DNA of 64,000 nt from Heliocidaris tuberculata (taxonomy: Eukaryota; Echinodermata; Echinoidea; Camarodonta; Echinometridae). Location of the stretch: contig CM046847.1 in NCBI GenBank assembly GCA_025618425.1, positions 12,540,468 to 12,604,467 of the forward strand. Reading direction: 5' to 3'. Made by a program: the position numbers and the translations under genes. Below the pieces are notes generated by a model that worked only from the letters and a program-made list of their open reading frames with translations, searched no databases and was not told where the DNA came from. The first letter of the stretch is position 1; every line of letters starts with the position of its first letter. Positions 15,501 to 27,800 of this stretch are shown here, piece by piece.

Positions 15501-18500
15501 TGTAGCTGAGACAATTCTCTACAAGCTCAGTCAACACCATTTTTCATTTTGATGACGTCATCATAGTCAAAAATTCGATTAAACGCGACATGTCAGAATT
15601 TTCCCTATTTACGTGTTATGTCTATGGAAGATGAATTTTTCTCATATCATCAAACTACATGGCTTTGTTCTTTGAGCAATATCTCGGTTATTTTTGCTCC
15701 GTTTTCTCCAAGATTTTAGTATGTTATAGCTGAGACTATGGGCTATCGTAAGTGTGCCCTCCGTTTTTTGATCAGATGCCGGGATCATGCTCAAATATCC
15801 AAGTAAATGTTAAATTGGCTCCAGTACTTCCGCCCCTTTTCTGCTTTACGTGTTAAGTCTATGGGGAAGTTTTTGGTCTAGTGGTCATAGCACTTGCCTC
15901 CGGTTCAAACGGCCCAGGTTCGACTCCAGGTAGTGATTTTTCATTTTTTTTTTTTTTTTTGCATTTTTGCATTTTTGCATTTTTTTCCGGTAGTCTATGT
16001 GGACACATCATTCTATTTATGAAGCTTTGGGGGGAGATTTTTTTGTTGTGACGTCATCCAGGCGCCAATTTTCCCTATTTACGTGTTATGTCTATGGAAG
16101 ATGAATTTTTCTCATATCATCAAACTACATGGCTTTGTTCTTTGAGCAATATCTCGGTTGTGTTTGCTCCGTTTCTCCCAGATTTTAGAATGTTATAGCT
16201 GAGACTATGGGCTATCGTGAATGTGCCCTCCGTTTTTTGATCAGATGCCGGGATCATGCTAAAATAGTCAAGTGAAAGTTAAATTGGCTGCTGTACTTCT
16301 GCCCCTTTTCTGCTTTACGTGTGCAATCTCCCCCCCCCCCCCCCCATTTCTCTCTCTTTCTCTCTCACTCTCCTATCTCTGTCTCTGTCTCGTTCTTTCT
16401 CTCTCTCTCTTCTCTCCTTTTCCCTTTACTCCTCTATCACTCTCCTATTTGTCTCTGTCTCCTTCTCTCTCTCTCTCTGTGTGTCTCTTCCCTCCCTTTC
16501 CTTTACTCATCACTCTCTCTCTCTCTCTCCATCTTCTCTCCTTTTTCCTTCACTCCTCTATCACTTTCCTATCTGTCTCTGTCTCCTACTTTGTCTCTGT
16601 CTCTTCTCTCCCTTTCCTTTATTCCTCTCTCTCTCTCTCTCTTTCTCTTTCACCTCCCCTTTTTGTCTTTGTTTCATCCTTATCTTTCGACGAATCATCC
16701 AGAATTCATTTTTCACACGCTTTATGCCTTATTGAAACCAAAGGGGCGCTATTTCACTAAAATAGGTAGTAGAGCCTAGGAATTGAAAATGCTAGGAAAA
16801 AGCTGAAATCATAAAAATCATTATCACCATTTCAACCATTATCATCACTATCATTACCATTTCAACCATCATCGTCATCGTCATTATCACCATTTTAACC
16901 ATCATTATCATCATCGTCATCATCATCACAATCATTTTCATCATTTCTACTATCATCATCACTGCCAGCATCATCCACAAAAAAAAATCACATTTATAGC
17001 TCAATTCGTTTTTTTTTTGTTGGGCACCCCCCCCTTTTTTTTTCCTTACGGAGGCAATAACTCCAAAACGAAAAGCTGAATCTTTGTCAAATCCCACACA
17101 GTCATCAGACTTGATAAGAACAGTTGAGAGGGTAAATCTCAAGGTCATGACACCATTATGACGTCATCCAGGCTTCATTTAGTGATTTTAGGAGGCGAAA
17201 ATGCCCTTTTTCGGCCTTTTAAAAAGGGCTCTAACTTCATTTTGCGGGGAGCTAGAGACTTGCAAGTTGATTCAGATGATAGAGCAGAAAATTCTACACA
17301 AAAAAGACTTATGTAGTTAAAGCGTCAAATCGATCACCTTCAAAATAATATGACAAGGCTCAACGGACAAGGATGAAGTATCGTGTAAAATGAAAATGTA
17401 TAGGAATAGCCCTCTGCCCTATCTATAGTTCGATTGTTGAATCCTCATACTGTTCAATTAATATTCCATATGTATTTGTAATCTGTGTGCAATTCCCCTC
17501 CATTTCTCTTTCTTTCTCTCTCCGTCTCTCTCATCCTCTCTCACTCTCCCTCTATCTTTTTCTCTCTCTCCATTTCTCTCTGTCCTCTCTCCCTTTCCTT
17601 TACTCCTCACTTTCCTTTTCTCCTCTCTCTCTCTCTCTCTCTCACTTTCCTCTTTGTCCTTGTTTCTTACCTATCTTTCTCATGCTCCCTCTTGTTTACA
17701 TGTCCTTTTTTCTCTTATTCAGCGGGGTGAATGATTACAACGATCCTACTGTTGTCACAATTTCATATGTTCTTTTTAACATTGTCATCTTTAGTTCTTG
17801 ATCACTGACCGCTGTTTTCGATATTCCATACCATTCCATTTGATATACCACTTTCAACATTGGCCGCGAATGATTTTTTTTTCAATAAACCATATAACAT
17901 AAACAAATAGATAAAATCATAACAATCGTGAAAATAAACATTTTTATCACTGTCATCATCATCCTATGAGGGTCATCTTTCAGGCCATCAAGTCATCGTG
18001 ACATCATCCAGGTGCCATTTTCTCAAAATAAACTTGTTATTATACCTCGCAAACGAAAAGTCCATTTTACTTTATACATAAAAAAAAATAATGTCAGTGC
18101 GAGCGCACAATTTAAGAACGCTCCAAATCATCCAAAATTCAATTTGCACACGTCTTATACCATTTCAAGTACTTTTTTTTTTTATAATGTCCCAACAAAT
18201 AGTACCGGAAGGGGCGCTATTCCACTTAAACAGGTAGTAAAGCCTAGGAATTGGAAATGCTGAGAAAAGGCTGAAATCATAACAATCATGAATAGATTCA
18301 TTATAAATGTTATCGTCATATGAGGGTCATCTTTCACATAATCATTTTGTCATTCATCTTCGTCAACATAATCATAATCATGATAGAAAATGAATTTGTA
18401 ATCTGTGTGCAATCACCCCCCCCCCCCAATTTCTCTCTCTTTTTCTCTCTGTCTCTCTTATCCTATCTCACTTTCCTATCTGTCTCTGTCTCCTTCTATC

Positions 18501-21500
18501 TCTTTGTCTCTTCTCTCCCTTTCCCTTACTCCTCTCTCTTTCTCTCCCTTTCTCTTTCATCTCCCCTCTTTGTTTTTGTTTCATCCCTATCTTTCTACGA
18601 ATCATCCCAAATTCATTTTTCACACGCTTTATGCCCTATTGAAACCGAAGGGGCGCTATTCCACTTAAATAGGTAGTAGAGCCTAGGAATTGAAAATGCT
18701 AGGAAAAGGCTGAAATCGTAACAATCATCAATAGATTCATTATTATCAATGTAATCGTAATATGAGGGTCATCTATCACATTATCATTTTGTCATTCGTC
18801 TTCGTCAAAAATATAATCATAATCGAAAATTAAGACAGATCACCTAATTCGTCTTCAGTGACGAATTAAATTCTAGTTTATTTTTATTTTTCTTCCACTT
18901 TCTTGTTCCATCGAAATCTCAAAAACTTTTCAGTCAATTTTCATGACATTTCAGTCAGTCATCAGGTCACATATGGTCAAGTGCCAAAATCTTTTTCAAG
19001 GTCATCAGGTCATCATGACGTCATCCAGACGCCATTTTGTAAAATCACATTATCGTTCATATCTTCATTACAAGTCATCAAAAATGAACCATATTTGGCA
19101 CACATAAACTTCAGGTCAAGGGTCAACATCACATGTCGTCAAGACGCGCGCACACGTCATGACGCGCACGTACGCGCGCGTCAAAATTTAGAAATGCTCA
19201 AAATCACTTTTTGATCAAAGGAGAGTACGGTTCAGGTCATTTTATGCATTTCAAAATTTTCCACGCGTACGCGTCCGCGTGCGCGTTTTGCGCGTGCACA
19301 GCACGTACGGAAGGTAGAAATGCCGTTTTTTTTGCATGGTATCGATTTCTGATAAAATTTTTGACAATTTCCAATTAGTTTCAGTCATTCTCGACATCTA
19401 ATAATGCCACACGCGCGCGTCAAACTTTAAACTCCGCGCGTGCGTCAATGGGCAATATAATGTAAAAAGTGGTAAAAACATGCCTTTCTAAAATCAGCCA
19501 TAGCTCGTCAGAAAGCGTGGTTACCCCCATTTTTTTTTACATATTCTGAAAGCCTATGAGTTGTAGATTTGAATTCATGCATAATTTTGGCCGATCGGAC
19601 ATTCTGACGTCATCATATCAGCAAGTGAACTCAAAATTATGATTTTGAAAAAATGACGTCATAATTTTTCTATTGATTTGACAGTACTTCAGTCATATTG
19701 GGTCGATTTTCTCCCAACTTTTGATATGTTGTAGCTGAGACAATTCTCTACAAGCTCAGTCAACACCATTTTTCATTTTGATGACGTCATCATAGTCAAA
19801 AATTCGATTAAACGCGACATGTCAGAATTTTCCCTATTTACGTGTTATGTCTATGGAAGATGAATTTTTCTCATATCATCAAACTACATGGCTTTGTTCT
19901 TTGAGCAATATCTCGGTTATTTTTGCTCCGTTTTCTCCAAGATTTTAGTATGTTATAGCTGAGACTATGGGCTATCGTAAGTGTGCCCTCCGTTTTTTGA
20001 TCAGATGCCGGGATCATGCTCAAATATCCAAGTAAATGTTAAATTGGCTCCAGTACTTCCGCCCCTTTTCTGCTTTACGTGTTAAGTCTATGGGGAAGTT
20101 TTTGGTCTAGTGGTCATAGCACTTGCCTCCGGTTCAAACGGCCCAGGTTCGACTCCAGGTAGTGATTTTTCATTTTTTTTTTTTTTTTGCATTTTTGCAT
20201 TTTTGCATTTTTTTCCGGTAGTCTATGTGGACACATCATTCTATTTATGAAGCTTTGGGGGGAGATTTTTTTGTTGTGACGTCATCCAGGCGCCAATTTT
20301 CCCTATTTACGTGTTATGTCTATGGAAGATGAATTTTTCTCATATCATCAAACTACATGGCTTTGTTCTTTGAGCAATATCTCGGTTGTGTTTGCTCCGT
20401 TTTCTCCCAGATTTTAGAATGTTATAGCTGAGACTATGGGCTATCGTAAATGTGCCCTCCGTTTTTTGATCAGATGCCGGGATCATGCTAAAATAGTCAA
20501 GTGAAAGTTAAATTGGCTGCTGTACTTCTGCCCCTTTTCTGCTTTACGTGTGCAATCTCCCCCCCCCCCCCCCATTTCTCTCTCTTTCTCTCTCACTCTC
20601 CTATCTCTGTCTCTGTCTCGTTCTTTCTCTCTCTCTCTTCTCTCCTTTTTCCTTTACTCCTCTATCACTCTCCTATTTGTCTCTGTCTCCTTCTCTCTCT
20701 CTCTCTCTGTGTCTCTTCGCTCCCTTTCCTTTACTCATCACTCTCTCTCTCTCTCTCTATCTTCTCTCCTTTTTCCTTCACTCCTCTATCACTTTCCTAT
20801 CTGTCTCTGTCTCCTACTTTGTCTCTGTCTCTTCTCTCCCTTTCCTTTATTCCTCTCTCTCTCTCTCTCTCTCTTTCTCTTTCACCTCCCCTTTTTGTCT
20901 TTGTTTCATCCTTATCTTTCGACGAATCATCCAAAATTCATTTTTCACACGCTTTATGCCTTATTGAAACCAAAGGGGCGCTATTTCACTAAAATAGGTA
21001 GTAGAGCCTAGGAATTGAAAATGCTAGGAAAAAGCTGAAATCATAAAAATCATTATCACCATTTCAACCATTATCATCACTATCATTACCATTTCAACCA
21101 TCATCGTCATCATCATCATTATCACCATTTTAACCATCATTATCATCATCGTCATCATCATCACAATCATTTTCATCATTTCTACTATCATCATCACTGC
21201 CAGCATCATCCACAAAAAAAAATCACATTTATAGCTCAATTCGTTTTTTTTTTGTTGGACACCCCCCCCTTTTTTTTTTCCTTACGGAGGCAATAACTCC
21301 AAAACGAAAAGCTGAATCTTTGTCAAATCCCACACAGTCATCAGACTTGATAAGAACAGTTGAGAGGGTAAATCTCAAGGTCATGACACCATTATGACGT
21401 CATCCAGGCTTCATTTAGTGATTTTAGGAGGCGAAAATGCCCTTTTTCGGCCTTTTAAAAAGGGCTCTAACTTCATTTTGCGGGGAGCTAGAGACTTGCA

Positions 21501-21854
21501 AGTTGATTCAGATGATAGAGCAGAAAATTCTACACAAAAAAGACTTGTGTAGTTAAAGCGTCAAATCGATCACCTTCAAAATAATATGACAAGGCTCAAC
21601 GGACAAGGATGAAGTATCGTGTAAAATGAAAATGTATAGGAATAGCCCTCTGCCCTATCTATAGTTCGATTGTTGAATCCTCATACTGTTCAATTAATAT
21701 TCCATACGTATTTGTAATCTGTGTGCAATTCCCCTCCATTTCTCTTTCTTTCTCTCTCCGTCTCTCTCATCCTCTCTCACTCTCCCTCTATCTTTTTCTC
21801 TCTCTCCATTTCTCTCTGTCCTCTCTCCCTTTCCTTTACTCCTCACTTTCCTTT

Positions 21855-21890
<36 letters not shown>

Positions 21891-24800
21891 TTTCCTCTTT
21901 GTCCTTGTTTCTTACCTATCTTTCTCATGCTCCCTCTTGTTTACATGTCCTTTTTTCTCTTATTCAGCGGGGTGAATGATTACAACGATCCTACTGTTGT
22001 CACAATTTCATATGTTCTTTTTAACATTGTCATCTTTAGTTCTTGATCACTGACCGCTGTTTTCGATATTCCATACCATTCCATTTGATATACCACTTTC
22101 AACATTGGCCGCGAATGATTTTTTTTTCAATAAACCATATAACATAAACAAATAGATAAAATCATAACAATCGTGAAAATAAACATTTTTATCACTGTCA
22201 TCATCATCCTATGAGGGTCATCTTTCAGGCCATCAAGTCATCGTGACATCATCCAGGTGCCATTTTCTCAAAATAAACTTGTTATTATACCTCGCAAACG
22301 AAAAGTCCATTTTACTTTATACATAAAAAAAAATAATGTCTGTGCGAGTGCACAATTTAAGAACGCTCCAAATCATCCAAAATTCAATTTGCACACGTCT
22401 TATACCATTTCAAGTACTTTTTTTTTATAATGTCCCAACAAATAGTACCGGAAGGGGCGCTATTCCACTTAAACAGGTAGTAAAGCCTAGGAATTGGAAA
22501 TGCTGAGAAAAGGCTGAAATCATAACAATCATGAATAGATTCATTATAAATGTTATCGTCATATGAGGGTCATCTTTCACATAATCATTTTGTCATTCAT
22601 CTTCGTCAACATAATCATAATCATGATAGAAAATGAATTTGTAATCTGTGTGCAATCACCCCCCCCCCAATTTCTCTCTCTTTTTCTCTCTGTCTCTCTT
22701 ATCCTATCTCACTTTCCTATCTGTCTCTGTCTCCTTCTATCTCTTTGTCTCTTCTCTCCCTTTCCCTTACTCCTCTCTCTCTCTCTCCCTTTCTCTTTCA
22801 TCTCCCCTCTTTGTTTTTGTTTCATCCCTATCTTTCTACGAATCATCCCAAATTCATTTTTCACACGCTTTATGCCCTATTGAAACCGAAGGGGCGCTAT
22901 TCCACTTAAATAGGTAGTAGAGCCTAGGAATTGAAAATGCTAGGAAAAGGCTGAAATCGTAACAATCATCAAAAGATTCATTATTATCAATGTAATCGTA
23001 ATATGAGGGTCATCTATCACATTATCATTTCGTCATTTGTCTTCGTCAAAAATATAATCATAATCGAAAATTAAGACAGATCACCTAATTCGTCTTCAGT
23101 GACGAATTAAATTCTAGTTATTATTTATTCTTTATTTTTATTTTTCTCCCCATTTCTTGTGACCGGGACTTCTCAAAATCAACTGGATCAATTTTCTTCA
23201 AATTTTCGTCAGTTATCAGGCCTATCAAGGTCAAGTGCCCCTATCTTTTTCAAGGTCATCAGGTCATCGTGACGTCATCCAGGCGCCATTTTGTGAAATC
23301 ACATTATCGATCATATCTTCATAACGAGTCATCAAAAATAAACCATATTCGACACACATTAACTTCAGGTCATGGGTCAACATAAAATGTCAACAAAATC
23401 CGCACGCGCATCATGACGCGCACGTACGCGCGCGTCAAAATTTAGAAATGCTCAAAATTACTTTTTAATCAAATTAGAGTACGGTTCAGGACATTTTAAG
23501 CATTTCAAAATTTTCCGTCCGTGCGCGTCCGCGCGCGCGTTATGCGCGTGTGCAGCGCGTACAGAACCTAAAAACTCCGTTTTTTTGCATGGTTTGTATT
23601 CCTGACACTATTCTTGACAATTTCCAACTATTTACAGTCATTCTCGACATTCCATAATGCCACACGCGCGCGTCAAACTTTCAAATTCGCGCGCGCGTCA
23701 ATGGGCAATATAATGTAAAAAGTGGTAAAAACATGCCTATCTAGAATCCGCCATAGCTCGTCAGAAAGGCTGGGGACCCCCCATTTTTTTTACATTTTCT
23801 GAAAGCCTATGAGTTGTAGATTGTAATTCATGAAAAAAATTTGGGGGTCAATCGATCGGAACGTCGTCACATTTGCATATGAACTCAAAAATTCGATTTT
23901 GAAAAAATGACGTCATAATTTTTGTATTCATTTGACAATATTTCAGTAATAGGTTGTCGATTTTCTTCCAAATTTTGATATGTTGTAGCTGAGACAATTC
24001 TCTACAAGATCAGTCACCACGATTTTTCATTTTGACAAAGGCATCATGGCGTATTTTTGCGATTAAAGGAGGCATGTCAATTTTTCACATTTTGCGTGTA
24101 TTCTCTATGGGAGATGACTTTTTCTCAAATCTTGATTCTACATTCCCGTCTTCTTTGAGCAGTATCTCTGTTATTTCTGCTCGATTTTCTTCCAAATTTT
24201 AGTATGTTATAGCTGAGACTATAAGCTTTCACAAATGTGCCCTCCAATTTTTGATCAGATGTCGGGATCATGCCCCCTTTTTAAGTACAAAATGTCATTT
24301 GAGAATCCCGTTTTTCGTCTACGTGTTATCTCTATTGGAAAACTTTTGGTCTATTGGTAAAGTACTTGCCTCCCATCCCGCCGACCCAGGTTCGAATCCC
24401 GGTGGGTCCATTTTTTTTGAATTTTTTTTTTCTTCTTTTTGCCTCATATTTTACCATTTGCTTCGACTACTGTAACATATAAAATCACAAACAATGTAAT
24501 AAACTTCTTTATTTTGCGTGTTATGCCTAATTGAATGTAGTTTGTGTACAACCCTATGCAAAATCTGATCGTTTACGTGTTATCTCTATTGGAAATATTT
24601 TGGTCCATTGGTAAAGCACTTGCCTCCCATTCCGGCGACCCCGGTTCGATTCCCGGTGGGTCCATATTTTTTTTTTTTTTTTTTTTTTTTTGCCTTTCAT
24701 TCTACCATCTTCTTCGACTATTATAACATATACCATCACAAACAATGTAATAAACTGCCTAATTTTGCGTGTTATGTCTATTGAAAGTAGTGTGCAGTAG

Positions 24801-27800
24801 TTTGTGTAGAATCTCATTCCCTGTCGTGTATTAAAGCTAAGGAGATATCTTTCACATGTCCTGCAATATCAAATCGTCCGGTTCGTTATCCCGATTTCTC
24901 AAAATCGGCTCAGTCAATTTTCTTCATATTTTCGTCAGTCATCAGTCCTAATAAGGTCAAGTTCCCACATCTTTTTCAAGGTCATCAGGTTATTGTGACG
25001 TCAGCCAGGCGCCATTTTGTGAAAATCAACTTATGGTCATATGTTCATAACGAAATGTCATTTCTCTTTCATATTTGGCATGGTTAAGGTCACTGTCATT
25101 CCAGTCAAGGTCTTTTCGTTAAACGCGCGCGTACGCGTCCGTGCGTGCGCAAAATTTAGAAATGATCCAAATCCTCCCAAATTCATTTTGCACACGTCTT
25201 ATGCCATTTCAAGCACTTTTCGAAAAATCGCCCATAAAATTGAACCTGAAGGGGCGCTATGCCACTTAGGTTATAGTGGTTATTGTCATCATTATTGTCA
25301 TTATGATCATCATTATCAATATATCATTATCGTCATTGTCATCACTTATATGACCATCTTATCATCATTGTCGTCAACATTATGATTATAATCTTGCAGA
25401 AATATTATCACACCTGACAAAGCAATTTGCCAGAGTGACAGACCACCTAATTCGTCTTCAGTGACGAATTAAATTTCTAGTTTTATTCCATTTCAGAACG
25501 AAAATATCAAATGACCAAAAAAATAGAGGCGGGCCAAAAAAAGGAAGGAGGAGGGGATGAGAAAAAAGGAATAAATTTGATTTAATTTGATGTAATGATG
25601 CATCTGGGCAATTCCCCAAGCAAGAGTCAAGGTTTGACTGCCACCATACCATCTACTCCACCTGGGCAATGTTTCATGAAACCGTTAGGATTCCACTGAA
25701 ACGTGTGTAACATGCATTTCAACAGTAGTGTAAACATGCCTGATTATCTTGCTCCTTTGAAACGGACATTTGAGATAGGGAATGCACACTCACCTATGGG
25801 AAGCAATTTTGGCGGTACAGATTTTGTTTTGCAAGGTCATTTATAACCTTACATATATGTGTAAGTGGCCTAAGGCTTACTTGCACAAATTTTTGCATAC
25901 AGGATAATGTTGGTAATGAGTTCAATTAGAATGACTTTCCTTCCCTTTTTCTTAATGTCTGTGTGGAATGAACAATTTTTTTAGATCCCAAATCTATATA
26001 AGCTGTACCTCATTATTTATTCTGTTGTCACTCTTTTACAACTTTTGTTTCATTTGCTTCTCTCTATACCTCTTTCTTCTGTCTATCTTTGTCTCTCTTT
26101 CTCTCTTTTTTCACTCTTCCCTTCTTTTTTCACTCTTCCCTTCTTTCTGTATCTCTCTGTCTCTATCTCTCACTCCATCTATCTCTCTTTCTCTGCAGGG
26201 CTGTTTTTGGCTATGAGGGAAAGACATATGACCTGAAGGTGGATGACACAGGAGGTATGACTCATATAGTTTACATGTTGGAAGGAAATAATCTTGAATG
26301 CCAAGAACTGGGAAAAAAATTAATCACCTGGTGCCTCTTTCAGCAGGGGATGCAGTACCTTTAAATCCCACTATGGATAAATTGAAACTGAAACTGCTTG
26401 TGATTCTATTGAACATGGGAATAAAAAAATTGAAGAAACGAGTCTTCCTAGATAGACATATTGTGTGCACAGCTCATGTGCAATATGGGGGTACTTTCTC
26501 TGAAGTCAAGGAAATGGTTCTCAAATAGGCAACTGATAACAATTCCGGCATTATTAATAAATAACGATATGTATTTGATTTATTATGGACAAGAGACGAA
26601 TCAAATGTCAACCATTTGCTCACATTAGGAGAAAAAAATGCTTAAAAACCCTTGATAAAAATTTGCAAGCTCTGAACAGCAGTTTTCATTTCATCTCAGA
26701 GAATTAATGATCTAAGTAAGTTCTTATTAGAAGAAAAGTGCAGTGTGAGGGTAATTGACCCTTTCATTTGATTATGAATGTTTATGTTTGTTTGTTTGTG
26801 TTTGTTTGTTTGTTTGATTTTTGTAGAGGATGGCATTGAGGAAATGGCAGATTCATTTAACAGTGCCAAAATACAGTATGCCTTCCTAAGGGTCATTGAC
26901 CCTAACAGCAACCTACCCAAGAATGTACTTATAAACTGGGTAAGTATATGTATGAAAAAAATTTTAAAAAGAATCACAAAAATTTACGTCATGTTAACTT
27001 TGTAGATGTACCGGTACCTAAAATTGTTGAGGTTAATAAAAGAAGTTATCATTTATGAAGTAAACTAACTGAATGAACATCTATTTGATTGAAACCCTTG
27101 CTCTAAAAAACCCCAGAGTTTTGCATAATTAATGTTGAATAGTATTTTCAAACATCTACTACTGTCTACATGTCTGTATACTTATACCATCTTTGTGAAA
27201 AAGTGAGAAACTTTGTCAACAAATTACCATTTTATTTCTCTTTATGTTCTTTATGTTAGGCCTACATGTATGTAGTATCAAAGGTTGACAGTTTTTAAGA
27301 CTTAATCCTTCAAAGAATAGTCTTTGATGATGCTTTTTTGGCCTTTGACTGATATTCGAATAGTCAAATTATTTGAAAAGCTTACCACATAACAGAGCTT
27401 GAATATCACTTCTAACTCAATTTGTTTACCTGAGAAGAAATAGTAATTTGGATATTTGCAGAACAACAAATCTAATACATAAAGATTGTATTTGTCCCCA
27501 AGCATTATCATATTTACTTTGCCTTTAATTGAAATGTCCTTCCAGAGGTGCTACTTGCATACATGTACAATAATAAGCAAATAATTACCGTTGGTGAAGG
27601 TGATGGGACAAAATATCACTTCCGAGGCGATCTGGATGTAGCTATCGTCTACATTCAGATCGCCGAGGAAGTGATAGTATGTCTCATCGCCTGAAATCAA
27701 AAGGTGATTATTTGCTTTATATTCCACTTCTGAAACATTTAACTGGTACAAGAAAGACAGTTATTGTCTACTTCTCTAAAATGACATTTAGGCCCGAATT

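Larger units (their letters stand above)
12609..23915. promoter_or_regulatory. Cluster of 17 perfect CRE palindromes (TGACGTCA) in the repeat array
   Basis: Perfect TGACGTCA at 12609, 13248, 14087 (unit A); 14787, 15376, 15425, 15553, 16049, 17159 (unit B); the six equivalent places in B' (about 19017-21398); and two in A' (about 23271 and 23908). Chance expectation for an 8-mer in 13 kb is about 0.2. TCAAGGTCA words, the half-site of ERR/SF-1-type receptors, sit beside several of them. Whether they bind CREB/ATF proteins is unknown. Confidence 0.6.
23118..25480 (+). mobile_element. Array unit A': second copy of A, 5'-truncated, with a duplicated tRNA-like module
   Basis: Begins TTATTATTTATTC immediately after the CTAG of B', at the point equivalent to about 12460 of A, and ends with A's own form of the hairpin and AAATTTCTAG at 25480. 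It has two tRNA-like modules where A has one, about 254 bp apart, so A may have lost one by recombination between them. Divergence from A is greater than between B and B'. Confidence 0.75.

Noticed and set aside
14674..19214. 103-codon frame identical in B and B' (14674-14985 and 18903-19214)
   Set aside because: Identity only reflects the recent duplication of the whole unit; no domain, no start context, and in unit A the same stretch is not an equivalent frame.
16272..22917. Numerous 100-160-codon frames rich in Ser, Leu, Phe and Pro
   Set aside because: They follow CT-rich tracts of units B and B' and are open in all three frames at once.
13680..24692. Genuine tRNA genes at the A/B-box modules
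   Set aside because: Acceptor stems do not pair and anticodon arms are irregular; only the promoter boxes are intact.
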